Source: Actinomyces slackii
GTDB lineage: Bacteria > Actinomycetota > Actinomycetes > Actinomycetales > Actinomycetaceae
Assembly: GCF_900637295.1 (NCBI RefSeq)
Contig: NZ_LR134363.1
Location: forward strand, 2,294,001-2,358,000
Length of the DNA: 64,000 bases
Reading direction: 5' to 3'
The notes under the pieces are model-generated. The model saw nothing but the letters and a program-made list of their open reading frames with translations, was not told where the DNA came from and ran no database searches. Each line of letters starts with the position of its first letter. The first letter of the stretch is position 1. The position numbers and the translations under genes were made by a program. Below are positions 9,128 through 18,557 of this stretch, piece by piece.

Positions 9128-9439
9128 TCATGCCCTGGGCTCCGCGCGCCGTCGTCCCTCGATCCGCCACCAGGCCACAGCCACAAACGCGCCGAGTGGC
9201 ACGCACTGCAGCACTGTGCCGACCTGCGCGGCCAGAACCACGGCACCGAGGAGCGCCATCGATGCGACAACGGCGCCAAGGCGGGAGCCCAACTCGATGG
9301 CGATAACGGTGATGAGAGCCGTCGCGGCGATCATCATCGCGGCGCTGCGGCCAGGCCCCGACCAGTTCACCATCACGAAGGCGACGGCGAACCCGGCAAC
9401 AAAGGCCCGCCTCCACCAGCGCGCGCGTGAGTCACTCAT
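9128..9439 (-). CDS. small hypothetical membrane protein
   Basis: About 103 residues, starting MSDSRARWWRRAF. Three to four hydrophobic segments are evident (around AFVAGFAVAFVMV, AAMMIAATALITVIAIEL, VVASMALLGAVVLAAQ and a short VPLGAFVAVAWW), with a basic C-terminal tail. GGGAG lies about 8 bases before ATG 9439; in-frame ATG 9445 is an alternative. It sits just downstream of pfkA on the same strand (about 40 bp gap) and may be co-transcribed. No family recognised. The N-in basic cluster RARWWRR suggests the N-terminus is cytoplasmic. Confidence 0.55.
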   Translation of the reverse strand: MSDSRARWWRRAFVAGFAVAFVMVNWSGPGRSAAMMIAATALITVIAIELGSRLGAVVASMALLGAVVLAAQVGTVLQCVPLGAFVAVAWWRIEGRRRAEPRA

Positions 9440-9478
9440 CTCCATGGCTCCCATCCGCTGCACGCACGCCCTCGCCGG

Positions 9479-10600
9479 TCAATCCCCCAGCGCGGTCCCC
9501 ACGGCTCGGGCGGCCTGGATCCACTCGTGGTCGGCGGGGACGAACTTGGTCCGGCCGGCCACATCGGCCAGGGGCACCAGATCGGTGCCGTGGCCCCGAT
9601 CGGCCACCATGACGCCGTGCCGGCCCTCGGCGATGGCGCTCGCCCCGGCCACGCCCAGGCGGGTGCCCAGCATGCGGTCGGCGCCGCAGGGCGAGCCCCC
9701 GCGCTGGACATAGCCCAGGATCGACACGCGCGCCTCCAGGCCGGTGGCGGCCTCCAGCTGCTCGGCCAGGGTGAAGGTGTTGGCCCGGTGCGAGGCCTCC
9801 AGGGCCTTGACGCCCCGCTTGGCCATGGCCTTGCGCTCCGGGGTGGAGGCGTCCTTGACCAGGGCGCGGGCGTGCTCGAGCTCGGCGTGGTCGGCCACGC
9901 TCAGGGCGCCCTCGGCCACGGCCACCACGGAGAAGCTGGAGCCGCGGGAGCGGCGCCGCTCGATCTTCTCGGCAATGGCCTCCACCGAGTAGGGGATCTC
10001 GGGCAGGAGGATGACATCGGCCCCACCGGCCATGCCCGCGCCCAGGGCCAGCCACCCGGCGCGGTGCCCCATGATCTCGGTCAGGATGATGCGGTGGTGG
10101 GAGTGGGCGGTGGAGTGGAGGCGGTCCACGGCCTCGGTGGCGATCTCCAGGGCGGTGGCGAAGCCGAAGGAGGTGTCGGTGTGAACGATGTCGTTGTCGA
10201 TGGTCTTGGGCAGGTGGATGACGTTGAGCCCGGCATCCATGAGGCGCTTGGCGTTCTTGGCCGTCCCGCCCCCGCCCAGGCACACCAGGGCGTCGAGCTG
10301 GTCCTTGTCGTAGTTCTCCACGATGGTGGGGATCATGTCGCGGGCCTCGCCGTCGACCATCATGCGGTGGACCTTGTCCCGGCTGGTGCCCAGCATGGTG
10401 CCGCCGGTGGTGAGGATCCCGGACAGGGCCCCGGCGTCCAGCTCGGTGAAGCGGTTCTCGGCAAGGCCCCGCATGCCGTCGCGGAAGCCGATGAGCTCCC
10501 AGCCGTGCTCCTGGATCGCCGCCTTGCCGAATCCGCGGATCGCTGCGTTGAGCCCCGGGGCGTCCCCGCCTGCCGTCAGAATGCCAATGCGCTTTGTCAT
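9479..10600 (-). CDS. pfkA: 6-phosphofructokinase, atypical phosphate-donor site
   Basis: Cytoplasmic PFK-family kinase of 373 residues converting fructose-6-phosphate to the 1,6-bisphosphate. Family motifs: [17 protein letters not shown] (about residues 7-23), GGGGT (109-113) and PKTIDND (131-137, with the catalytic TID Asp). Compared with E. coli PfkA (GGDGS, PGTIDND), the Asp at position 103 is replaced by Gly, Gly104 is kept (ATP-type), and Gly124 is replaced by Lys (typical of PPi enzymes). The donor (ATP, PPi or polyphosphate) is therefore uncertain. CATACT lies six bases upstream of the ATG with no Shine-Dalgarno, suggesting a leaderless mRNA. Confidence 0.9.
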   Translation of the reverse strand: MTKRIGILTAGGDAPGLNAAIRGFGKAAIQEHGWELIGFRDGMRGLAENRFTELDAGALSGILTTGGTMLGTSRDKVHRMMVDGEARDMIPTIVENYDKDQLDALVCLGGGGTAKNAKRLMDAGLNVIHLPKTIDNDIVHTDTSFGFATALEIATEAVDRLHSTAHSHHRIILTEIMGHRAGWLALGAGMAGGADVILLPEIPYSVEAIAEKIERRRSRGSSFSVVAVAEGALSVADHAELEHARALVKDASTPERKAMAKRGVKALEASHRANTFTLAEQLEAATGLEARVSILGYVQRGGSPCGADRMLGTRLGVAGASAIAEGRHGVMVADRGHGTDLVPLADVAGRTKFVPADHEWIQAARAVGTALGD

Positions 10601-10801
10601 AGGGCCAGTATGCCGTGATCCTCACAGGTAGGCGGCCTATGGGCAGCGGCGTCTCACTCCTCAGCGCGACCGGGGAGCCGGTATCATGCGGGGCTGGTAT
10701 GAGGGCGATGAGCAGGCCGCCGGGAACAATCGCCGGCGCTCGCCTGTTGATCCCTCTGGCGCCATCGGCGCCGCAGCACGAGCCACGAGGAAGGCAGCAG
10801 C

Positions 10802-11155
10802 ATGGCAGACCGCGCACTGCGGGGCATGACCATCGGCGCGAAGTCGATGGAGTCCGAGGAGGGCGTCGAGTTCGCCGAGCGGATGATCATCACCTACGAG
10901 TGCCCGCTCGCACACGTCACCAGCGTCCCCATGTCCACCGAGGCCGAGGTCCCCGCCACCTGGGAGTGCCCCGAGTGCGGTCAGGCCGCAGCGCGCCGCG
11001 GCGAGGACGACCAGGACTCCGAGGAGCCCAAGAAGACCGTCCGCACCCATTGGGACATGCTCCTGGAGCGGCGCGGCGTCGATGAGCTCAAGGAGCTGCT
11101 CGATGAGCGCCTGGAGCAGCTGCGCAGCGGGGAGGTCTACCGCGAGCGGGTCTGA
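10802..11155 (+). CDS. rbpA: RNA polymerase-binding protein RbpA
   Basis: Actinobacterial general transcription factor of 117 residues that binds RNA polymerase and group I sigma factors and stabilises the open complex. The sequence shows the N-terminal tail MADRALRGMTIGAKSMESE, the zinc-related core (TYECPLAHV and WECPECG), a basic linker, and the C-terminal sigma-interaction helix (KTVRTHWDMLLERR followed by VDELKELL). Length and order match the family. A good ribosome binding site (GAGGAAGG, about 7-8 bases before ATG) is present, unlike the leaderless neighbours. It is followed by a strong hairpin. Confidence 0.97.
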   Translation: MADRALRGMTIGAKSMESEEGVEFAERMIITYECPLAHVTSVPMSTEAEVPATWECPECGQAAARRGEDDQDSEEPKKTVRTHWDMLLERRGVDELKELLDERLEQLRSGEVYRERV

Positions 11156-11198
11156 CCCGGCATCCGAGTCGGCTGGGTGAGGCCGGCTGAGAAGGCGA

Positions 11199-11242
11199 GA
11201 GGCGAGGCGGCAGTGGGATCCGGTCCCCTGCCGCCTCGCCTC
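11199..11242. terminator. bidirectional hairpin terminator
   Basis: A 15-bp perfect stem pairs 11199-11213 with 11228-11242, and an inner GGGA/TCCC pairing extends it. It lies between the convergent ends of rbpA and the polyprenol-phosphate mannosyltransferase gene, so it probably terminates both. Confidence 0.8.
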
Positions 11243-11258
11243 GTGTCAGGCAGTGGTC

Positions 11259-12038
11259 TCAGCGCCCCGAGCGGGACCGGGACTGCAGGCGCGTGGCCGT
11301 CTGCCTGGCCAGGTCGACGAGCTGGCCGCCCCGCTTGGTCACGCCCCACCGGGTCACCAGCGCCAGCTCCTCGGTGATGATCCCGCCGGAGAGCTTGGAG
11401 ACCCCGGCCTCGCGCTCCTTGAAGACGATGGGCATCTCCACGATCCGCCCGCCGGCCTCGTCGACGAGCTTGGTCATGTTGACCTGGAAGCCGTAGCCCA
11501 GGGCCTCGATCCTGCCCAGGTCCATGCGCCGCAGCATGGAGGCCCGGTAGACGCGGAAGCCGGCAGTGGCGTCCTTGACGCGCATGCCCAGCATGGCGTT
11601 GATGTAGAGATTGCCGGCGCGAGACAGGGCCACGCGCTTGGCGTCCCAGCCCTGGGTGGCGCCGCCGGAGACCCAGCGCGATCCGATGACCAGGTCCGGC
11701 TCGTCGGCCATCTCGGCGCGCTGGATGAGCAGGGCCAGGTCCTCGGCCCGGTGGGAGCCATCGGCGTCCATCTCGACGATGAGCTCGTACCCCCCGGCCA
11801 GGGCCCAGGAGAAGCCGGCCAGGTAGGCCGGGCCCAGGCCGTTCTTCTCCGTGCGGTGCAGGACGTGGATGTGGTCATCGGCTGCGGCCCGGGAGTCCGC
11901 GTAGTCCCCGGTCCCGTCGGGCGATCCGTCGTCGACGACGAGGATATGCGCTGCTGGGGCGTGCTGACGCACCTGGTCCAGCGCGCTGGGCAGTGACTCG
12001 ATCTCGTTGTAGGTGGGAATGACGACGAGGGCCTGCAC
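11259..12038 (-). CDS. ppm1: polyprenol monophosphomannose synthase (GT2)
   Basis: Family 2 glycosyltransferase of 259 residues, expected to move mannose from GDP-mannose to polyprenyl phosphate for lipoglycan and protein mannosylation at the membrane. Motifs: the nucleotide-binding start VVIPTYNEIESLP, LVVDDGSPDGTGD, and the metal-binding EMDADGSHR (about residues 92-100). Dolichol-phosphate-mannose-synthase features such as VIGSRWVSGG are clear. It lies 29 bp downstream of lnt on the same strand. In Mycobacterium tuberculosis the two activities are fused in one protein; here they are separate. The gene ends at the hairpin shared with rbpA. Confidence 0.93.
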   Translation of the reverse strand: MQALVVIPTYNEIESLPSALDQVRQHAPAAHILVVDDGSPDGTGDYADSRAAADDHIHVLHRTEKNGLGPAYLAGFSWALAGGYELIVEMDADGSHRAEDLALLIQRAEMADEPDLVIGSRWVSGGATQGWDAKRVALSRAGNLYINAMLGMRVKDATAGFRVYRASMLRRMDLGRIEALGYGFQVNMTKLVDEAGGRIVEMPIVFKEREAGVSKLSGGIITEELALVTRWGVTKRGGQLVDLARQTATRLQSRSRSGR

Positions 12039-12067
12039 GTATGTTCTCCGGTCGATGAGGCTGGTGG

Positions 12068-13723
12068 TCAGCTCCGGGTCCGCCTGGTGGTCCGGGCAGC
12101 GCGCCAGCGGCGCACCGCGCCCACGATACCCGCCAGCACCAGTGCCCCGGCCAGCGATTCAGCCATCAGCCCAGGCCACGGCCCCAGGCGGTCGGCCACC
12201 GTGACGCTGGATCGCAGGCCGACGTCGGCCGCGATCCCGTCCTGGGTGTAGGGCTCGGTGACCTGGAGGACAGCGCCCTTGGGGTTGATGATGGCGGTGT
12301 AGCCGACTGTGGAGACCTGGATGACGCTGCGACCGTGGACGACGGCCTGGACGCGCCCCTGGGCGAGCTGTTGGGCGGCCTCCCCGGAGTCCAGGAAGGA
12401 GGCGTTGTTGGTGGGGATGACGATGGCCTGGCCGCCCTGGCGCACCCCGGCGCGCAGGGCGTCGTCGTAGGCGACCTCGAAGCAGATGCCCATGGCCAGG
12501 GTGACATTCCGGTCCTGGGCGGCGGCCGGTACGCTCAGCGCGTAGGGGCCGTGGCCGGGCGCCATGTCGATGCCGATGCGGTCCACCTGGGTGGTCAGGC
12601 GGCGCACGAGGTCGCGGGCGGGGATGTACTCGGCGAAGGGCACGGGGCGGTGCTTGCGGTAGTAGTCTCCCGCCCCCTGGTCCGGGCTCCAGATGAGCAT
12701 GTCGTTGTATCGCACCTGGCCCTCGACGGCCACGGCCCCCACCAGGACGGGGGCGCCCGCCTCCTGGGCGGCCTGCTCGACCAGGCGCGCGGTGGCGCGG
12801 TGGGTGCGGGGGTCGAGGTCGGCGGCGTTCTCGGGCCAGATGACCATGTCGAGCCGGCCCGTGCCCGGCTCGGCCAGGAGCCGGCGGGTGGCCTCAGTGT
12901 GGTTGCCGGTGACCTCCAGGGCCCGGCCGTAGGCGTTCTCGAAGTCCTTGGCCACGTTGCCCTGGATGGCGCCGACGCGGATGGTGCCCTCCTGGGTGCG
13001 CGTGTCGACGGGAAGGATGATGGGTGCCAGGAGGAGCGCGCCGGCGGCGGTGGCTGAGACGATGGCGGGGAAGGCGCGCGCTCGGCGCAGGCACCAGGCG
13101 GCCTCGGCCAGGCAGGCGGCGATGAGGGCCGTGATGAGGCTGAGCCCGATGCTCCCGCCGTAGGCGGCCAGGGGGAGCATGGGGGCATCGGCCATGGCGA
13201 AGGCCAGGCGGCCGAAGGGGAATCCCCCCAGTGGCCAGGAGGACCGCAGCTCCTCGACCCCTGACCACAGGATGGCGAAGGCCCCGATGCGAGCCAGGCC
13301 CGGGTGGATCCGGCGTCCCTTGACGGCGCCCGTCCCGCTCCCCCTGGCGCTGGACGACGGCGCAGTCTCCTGCTGCTCACGGTCCTCCAGAGCGGGCAGG
13401 CGGCTGACCAGTGCCCAGGCGCTGCCCAGGGCCGCCAGGTAGAGGGACTGCAGGGTGACCAGGGCCGCCCAGCCGATGGGGTTGCCCATGGCCACGGCGG
13501 TGAAGTGCAGCAGCGGCGTGAACAGGCCGGCGCCGTAGACCAGCCCCAGGACGAGCCCACCGCCTAGCGACCTGCCGCGCACCAGGGCCATGAGGCCCCC
13601 CACCCCCACGAAGGCCGCCCACCACAGTCCCATGGGCGGGAAGGCCGTATAGGTGAGCAGGCCGCAGATCGCGGCCAGGACGACCCGCAGCGCAGCGGTC
13701 GGCAATCCTAGAGCGCGGACCAT
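12068..13723 (-). CDS. lnt: apolipoprotein N-acyltransferase
   Basis: Integral membrane enzyme of 551 residues that N-acylates the lipid-modified Cys of lipoproteins. Several N-terminal membrane segments (about residues 8-215) precede a carbon-nitrogen hydrolase domain. The catalytic triad is visible: Glu in VIWPENAADL (about 297), Lys in YRKHRPVPFAEYIP (about 356) and Cys in GICFEVAYDD (about 413). A final hydrophobic segment closes the protein. ATG 13723 overlaps the helY stop by 16 bp, implying translational coupling; the frame is open further upstream but only inside helY. At least two lipoproteins in this window (28981 and 54614) are potential substrates. Confidence 0.92.
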   Translation of the reverse strand: MVRALGLPTAALRVVLAAICGLLTYTAFPPMGLWWAAFVGVGGLMALVRGRSLGGGLVLGLVYGAGLFTPLLHFTAVAMGNPIGWAALVTLQSLYLAALGSAWALVSRLPALEDREQQETAPSSSARGSGTGAVKGRRIHPGLARIGAFAILWSGVEELRSSWPLGGFPFGRLAFAMADAPMLPLAAYGGSIGLSLITALIAACLAEAAWCLRRARAFPAIVSATAAGALLLAPIILPVDTRTQEGTIRVGAIQGNVAKDFENAYGRALEVTGNHTEATRRLLAEPGTGRLDMVIWPENAADLDPRTHRATARLVEQAAQEAGAPVLVGAVAVEGQVRYNDMLIWSPDQGAGDYYRKHRPVPFAEYIPARDLVRRLTTQVDRIGIDMAPGHGPYALSVPAAAQDRNVTLAMGICFEVAYDDALRAGVRQGGQAIVIPTNNASFLDSGEAAQQLAQGRVQAVVHGRSVIQVSTVGYTAIINPKGAVLQVTEPYTQDGIAADVGLRSSVTVADRLGPWPGLMAESLAGALVLAGIVGAVRRWRAARTTRRTRS

Positions 13724-16563
13724 GCCACCACTCCCCTGTCGATGTCCTGGGCGGCCTCGGCGGCGCGCAGCGTCAGTGAGGCCAGCCCGTCGGGCTGGTC
13801 GGCGCCCCGGGCCGGCAGGGAGGCGATCTGCCCGACGACGTCGAGGAGCTGGCGGCACCAGCGCACGAAGTCCCCGGCGCTGAGATCCCCCTCCTCCAGG
13901 ACCTCACTCAGGGCGGCGCCCTGGCACCATGCCTGGATCGCTCCGGCCAGGGCGGGCTCGGCGCCCGATGAGGGCTCCAGGCGCGCCAGGGCCTCGCGCT
14001 CGTTGATGCGGCGCGCCACCCCGATCTGGGCGCGCAGGCTCGCCCCCAGCGCCGATCCCGGTGCCACCGGCAGGCCGGAGGGCTGGGCCGCGGCCCGCGG
14101 CTCGTAGACGCAGGCGCTCAGGGCCCCGGCGAGCTGGGCGGAGTCCAGGTCCCGCCAGATCCCGGTGCGCAGGCACTCGGCGATGAGCAGGTCCCGCTCG
14201 GCGTAGATGCGCGCCAGCATCCTGCCGTCCCCGGTCACCCGCAGCTCGCCCAGGGGCTGGTCGGCGTCGACCGGCTCCAGGTAGCCCAGATCCACCAGGA
14301 CCTGGCACACGGCGTCGAAGAGGCGCGCCACGGTGCCGGTGCGCGCCTCGATGCGCGCGTGCAGGCGGTCCAGGGCCGCCTGCGCCTTGGACCACTTGCG
14401 GCCCACGCGGGCATGCTCCTCACGGTCGGGGCAGCCGTGGCAGGGATGGGCGCGCATGCGGTGACGCAGGTCCTCCAGGCGGGAGACCGCCCCGGCGCGC
14501 CGGGCGTCCTGGCCCCCGCGGGTGCGGCGCCGCGGCCCCTTGTCCAGGTCGCTCGAGCGCAGGGCCTCGATCAGTCGTCCCACGAGGCGATCGCGGTCCC
14601 GGGGCCGGTGCATATCCGCGCTGGCCGCCACTCGCAGCGTTCCCACCCGGGTGACTCCCTCGGGCGTGGTGTCCGGGGTCAGCGTGGCGATCCGTGAGTC
14701 CTCGCCCAGGACCGTGATGGCCGGGGCGCCGGTGCGGTCGGCCTCGACGTCGAGGACCACGGCGTGCTTGAGGCGCCGGCCCCGGCGGTGGACGACGACG
14801 TCGCCGCGCGCCAGGGCGCTCATGTCCCGCCCGGCCTGGCTGCGCCGGGCCGCCGACGTGGCCCGGGACAGGTCGGCCTCGGCATCGGCGATGTCCTGGC
14901 GCAGGCGCGCGTACTCGCGGAAGTCCCCCAGGTCGCAGGCCATGGCCTCCTCCAGCGCGGACAGGCCGCGGCGCTTGGCGCGCGCCTGGGCGGCCAGCTC
15001 GACCACGCCACGGTCCGCCTGGAACTGGGCGAAGGAGGACTCCAGCACCTCCCTGGCCCGCGCCCGGGAGGTGCGCCCCAGGAGGTTGACGGCCATGTTG
15101 TAGGTGGGGCGGAAGGCCGAGACCAGCGGGTAGGTGCGTCGGGAGGCCAGGGAGGAGACGGCCGCGGGATCGATCTCGTCGGCCGCCAGGACCACGGCGT
15201 GCCCCTCGACGTCGATGCCCCGGCGCCCCGCCCGGCCGGTCAGCTGGGTGTACTCCCCCGGGCTGAGGGAGACATGCGCCGATCCGTTCCACTTGCGCAG
15301 CGACTCCAGCACGACGGTGCGCGCCGGCATGTTGATGCCCAGCGCCAGGGTCTCGGTGGCGTAGACGACCTTGACCAGGCCGGCGCTGAAGAGCTCCTCG
15401 ACGGTCTCCTTGAACACCGGCAGCAGGCCCGCATGATGCGCCGCCACTCCGCGCTGGAGGGCGTGGGCCCAGGAGTGGAATCCCAGGACCCCCAGGTCGC
15501 CCGCGGGGATGTCGGCGGTGCGCCGATCGATGACCCGGCGGATGCGGGCCGCCTCAGCGCTGGTGGTCAGGTCCGCGCCCGAGGCGATCACCTGGGCGAC
15601 GGCCTGCTCGCAGCCTGCCCGCGAGAAGACGAAGACGATGGCCGGCAGCAGGCTCGCCGACTGAAGGGCGTCGATGACGGCGGTGCGCGAGGGCGGGCGC
15701 AGCCGGGCGACGCGCGCCCCCGAGGGGCCCCGGCGCGGGGCCCGACCGCGCGTGGCGGCCCCTCGGCGCCAGGGCTGAGGGCGGTCGCCCTCCCCCGCCG
15801 CGGCGCGCCGGGCCCGCTTGACGGCCTCGACCAGCTCGGGGTTGACCGGCGGCGTCTCGGTCTCCTGAGCCTCCTGCGGGTGGGACTGGGCGTGCAGGGG
15901 CAGAAGGCGCCGGCCCACCATCATGTGCTGGGTCAGGGGCACGGGCCGGTGCTCACTGACCACCACGGCGGTGGTGCCGCGCACCTGGCCCAGCCAGGCC
16001 CCGAACTCCTCGGCATTGGACACGGTGGCGGACAGGGAGACCACCTGCACGGCGGGGTCCAGGTGGATGATGACCTCCTCCCACACCGGGCCGCGGAAGC
16101 GGTCGGCCAGGTAGTGGACCTCATCCATGACCACGTAGCCCAGGCCATCGAGGTCCCGCGAGCCGCTGTAGAGCATGTTGCGGAGCACCTCGGTGGTCAT
16201 CACCACCACCTGGGCGTGGGGGTTGACCGAGGCGTCACCGGTGAGCAGCCCCACCGTCTCGGGGCCGTGGCGGGCCACCAGGTCCAGGTACTTCTGGTTG
16301 GACAGGGCCTTGATGGGCGTGGTGTAGAAGGTCTTGAGCCCGCGGGCCAGGCCCAGGTGGACGGCGAACTCCCCCACGACGGTCTTGCCCGCCCCGGTGG
16401 GCGCCGCCACGAGCACGCCCTGGCCCCGCTCCAGGGCGGCGCAGCCCTCCTCCTGGAAGTGATCAAGGGGGAAGTCGTAGCCGGAGGCGAAGCGGGCCAG
16501 CTCCGTGCGGGATGCCGCCTGGCGGCGTCTGGCGGCCGCGTAGCGCTGCGCGGGTGTGCTCAT
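13708..16563 (-). CDS. helY: HelY/Ski2-type superfamily II RNA helicase
   Basis: DExH-box RNA helicase of 951 residues. Motif I APTGAGKT and motif II VMDEVHY lie in the first RecA-like domain. The second domain carries TLALGINMPARTVVLES and QLTGRAGRRGID. A DSHCT-type C-terminal region follows, with the conserved CHGCPDREEH. The family is related to Mtr4/Ski2 and is thought to act in RNA turnover in actinobacteria. ATG 16563 (MSTPAQRY) is chosen because the upstream extension in this frame lies in the lipid kinase gene. It overlaps lnt downstream and follows the lipid kinase by 10 bp, so the leftward genes are probably co-transcribed. Confidence 0.92.
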   Translation of the reverse strand: MSTPAQRYAAARRRQAASRTELARFASGYDFPLDHFQEEGCAALERGQGVLVAAPTGAGKTVVGEFAVHLGLARGLKTFYTTPIKALSNQKYLDLVARHGPETVGLLTGDASVNPHAQVVVMTTEVLRNMLYSGSRDLDGLGYVVMDEVHYLADRFRGPVWEEVIIHLDPAVQVVSLSATVSNAEEFGAWLGQVRGTTAVVVSEHRPVPLTQHMMVGRRLLPLHAQSHPQEAQETETPPVNPELVEAVKRARRAAAGEGDRPQPWRRGAATRGRAPRRGPSGARVARLRPPSRTAVIDALQSASLLPAIVFVFSRAGCEQAVAQVIASGADLTTSAEAARIRRVIDRRTADIPAGDLGVLGFHSWAHALQRGVAAHHAGLLPVFKETVEELFSAGLVKVVYATETLALGINMPARTVVLESLRKWNGSAHVSLSPGEYTQLTGRAGRRGIDVEGHAVVLAADEIDPAAVSSLASRRTYPLVSAFRPTYNMAVNLLGRTSRARAREVLESSFAQFQADRGVVELAAQARAKRRGLSALEEAMACDLGDFREYARLRQDIADAEADLSRATSAARRSQAGRDMSALARGDVVVHRRGRRLKHAVVLDVEADRTGAPAITVLGEDSRIATLTPDTTPEGVTRVGTLRVAASADMHRPRDRDRLVGRLIEALRSSDLDKGPRRRTRGGQDARRAGAVSRLEDLRHRMRAHPCHGCPDREEHARVGRKWSKAQAALDRLHARIEARTGTVARLFDAVCQVLVDLGYLEPVDADQPLGELRVTGDGRMLARIYAERDLLIAECLRTGIWRDLDSAQLAGALSACVYEPRAAAQPSGLPVAPGSALGASLRAQIGVARRINEREALARLEPSSGAEPALAGAIQAWCQGAALSEVLEEGDLSAGDFVRWCRQLLDVVGQIASLPARGADQPDGLASLTLRAAEAAQDIDRGVVAWSAL

Positions 16564-16573
16564 GGGGCCAACC

Positions 16574-17596
16574 CTACGATCGCGCGCCGTCGGGCCCGGG
16601 CACCCCGCCGCGGTCACCCGCCCGGCCCGCGGCGCTGCCCGAGGCCCGGGCCACAAGGAGGCGCACCGCTGAGCCGACCGCCTCCAGGTGCAGGGGCAGG
16701 GGCGCCAGGGGCTCGCCGTCGGCATAGGGGTGGGGCGGTGGCCGAAGCCCTCCGTCGCGGCCGGTGCGCTCGTCGAGGGCCTCGATGAGCACCCGACGAC
16801 TGCGCTGGAGGTGGACGTGGGGCGAGTCCAGGTGGGTTCCCGCCAGGAGCTTGCGCGGCAGGCCCACCAGGCGCGCCCTGCCCACCGGGTCCAGCCGCAG
16901 CACCTCCAGCAGGCCGTCCTCGGGGTCGGCCCCGGGGGCCAGGTCCAGGCCCCCGCCCACGTAACGGGTGTTGGCGGCGGCCAGGAGGAGGGCCGGGCCC
17001 TCCCAGGTGCCCGAGTCGGTGGTCAGGCGATAGCCGTAGGGGGCCAGGGCGGCCAGCTCCGGCAGGATCGCGCGCAGGTAGCGCCCCTCCCCCGCCGGCC
17101 AGGACAGGAGGTTGGCGCGCGCGTTGACCGCGGCGTCCAGGCCGGCGCTGACCACCGCCAGTGACCACTCGTGCTGGTCGTCAACGGGCGAGCCGTCGGG
17201 GCGAGTGGCGCGGATGGCATCGATGTCCGCCACTCGCCCGCGGCCGCACAGGGCGTCATCGATGAGGCGGGCGGCGGCCTGCGGGTCGCGCCGGGGCAGG
17301 CCGAAGTGCCGGGCGACGTCGTTGCCCGTGCCCGTGGCCACGATCCCCAGGGGGACGGGCGTGGTGGCGACGACGTCGGCCCCCAGGTGCACCATGCCAT
17401 CGCCGCCGACCACCACGAGGGCGTCGATGCCATCGTCGAGCAGGGCGGTGCCGGCGCGGCGGGCCTCCTCATAGGACCCTGCCCGCAGGTGGACCACCTC
17501 GTGGCCCAGCCGGGCCAGGGTGCGCCGGGCCTTCTCATCAGCGGCGGCGTGGCGGCCGCGTCCGGAGGAGGGATTGGAGAGCAGGGCGATGCGCAT
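16574..17596 (-). CDS. diacylglycerol/lipid kinase (DagK-like)
   Basis: Lipid kinase of 340 residues from the DAGK catalytic family. The nucleotide-binding motif VVGGDGMVH (about residues 62-70) and GTGNDVARHFG (about 88-98) are diagnostic. The C-terminal beta-sandwich region continues to the end. It would phosphorylate diacylglycerol or a related lipid at the membrane, recycling lipid to phosphatidic acid. It sits 20 bp downstream of tatC and 10 bp upstream of helY, so it belongs to the leftward operon. The last residues overlap no neighbour. The precise lipid substrate is not determined. Confidence 0.88.
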   Translation of the reverse strand: MRIALLSNPSSGRGRHAAADEKARRTLARLGHEVVHLRAGSYEEARRAGTALLDDGIDALVVVGGDGMVHLGADVVATTPVPLGIVATGTGNDVARHFGLPRRDPQAAARLIDDALCGRGRVADIDAIRATRPDGSPVDDQHEWSLAVVSAGLDAAVNARANLLSWPAGEGRYLRAILPELAALAPYGYRLTTDSGTWEGPALLLAAANTRYVGGGLDLAPGADPEDGLLEVLRLDPVGRARLVGLPRKLLAGTHLDSPHVHLQRSRRVLIEALDERTGRDGGLRPPPHPYADGEPLAPLPLHLEAVGSAVRLLVARASGSAAGRAGDRGGVPGPDGARS

Positions 17597-17616
17597 CGGC
17601 GGGGATGCTGGAGGGC

Positions 17617-18474
17617 TCAGCCCTGGCTGCCCGGCGGCAGCGACGTGTCGGTCGGCTCGGCCAGGGCGGCGTCCAGCTCGGCATCCAGTGCCGCGCGCTT
17701 CTTCTCCACGCGCTTGTCATGAGCGATCGCGATGTAGCAGGCCAGGAAGTACAGGCCGGTGACGGGCAGGGCCATGAAGATCATCGACCAGGGGTCGGGC
17801 AGCGGGTTGGCCAGGGCCATGAAGGCGAAGATGATGACCACGGCCCAGCGCCACCCCTTGAGCAGGGTCCGGCCCTTGACCAGGCCCAGCTGGTTGAGGG
17901 CCACCATGATCTCCGGCACCAGGAAGGCCAGTCCGAAGACCAGGATGATCCGCATGACGAAGGACAGATAGGTGCTGGCGTCGATGAAGCCTGAGGTGGC
18001 GCCCGAGGGGATGAAACTGGTGAGGATCTGCACGGCATGGGGCAGCAGGAAGACGCCCAGGGCCACACCGCAGGCGAAGAGCAGGAGGCCCACCACGCCG
18101 TATGCCCAGGCGTAGCGCCTCTCCTTGCGGGTCATGCCCGGGCCCACGTAGGCCCAGAACTGGTACATCCACAGGGGCGCGGAGATGATGAGACCCAACC
18201 ACAGGGAGACCCGGATCCTCATGTCGAATGAGCCCAGGATCGTGGCGAAGTTGATCGACAGGTTGGCCCCATGGGCATTGGCATTGGTCACCGGGTAGGT
18301 CACGAGGGCGAAGGCCCAGTCGTAGATCATGTAGCCGATGACCGCGCAGACCAGGACGCCGACGGCGGAGATGATGATGCGGTTGCGCAGCTCGCGCAGA
18401 TGGTCCCCGATGGACATCCGAGCCTCGGGATTGTCCTTGCGCTTGCTCGTGGGGAACTTGGGAAGCTTGGGCAC
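17617..18474 (-). CDS. tatC: Sec-independent protein translocase TatC
   Basis: Core membrane component of the twin-arginine translocase, 285 residues. The conserved cytoplasmic start SIGDHLRELRNRIIISAVGV, six hydrophobic segments, and the PLWMYQFWAYVGPGMTRKER region (first periplasmic/cytoplasmic loop with the recognition Glu) are all present. The GTG start at 18474 is supported by a near-perfect AGGAGG six bases upstream. The C-terminal tail is basic and lysine-rich (HDKRVEKKRAALDAELD). It follows tatA by about 80 bp; no tatB is visible in this window. Confidence 0.95.
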   Translation of the reverse strand: MPKLPKFPTSKRKDNPEARMSIGDHLRELRNRIIISAVGVLVCAVIGYMIYDWAFALVTYPVTNANAHGANLSINFATILGSFDMRIRVSLWLGLIISAPLWMYQFWAYVGPGMTRKERRYAWAYGVVGLLLFACGVALGVFLLPHAVQILTSFIPSGATSGFIDASTYLSFVMRIILVFGLAFLVPEIMVALNQLGLVKGRTLLKGWRWAVVIIFAFMALANPLPDPWSMIFMALPVTGLYFLACYIAIAHDKRVEKKRAALDAELDAALAEPTDTSLPPGSQG

Positions 18475-18557
18475 CGCACACCTCCTGTCGTGCCTGTGGT
18501 GATCTGTCTGTCCGGGAGCCTGAGGGCCACCCGCCCCGTGGGGCGGGCGGATCGTGC

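Noticed and set aside
14764-16788. 674-residue open frame opposite helY
   Set aside because: Shadow frame with low-complexity Gly/His/Asp content and no motifs; the helicase on the other strand explains the DNA.
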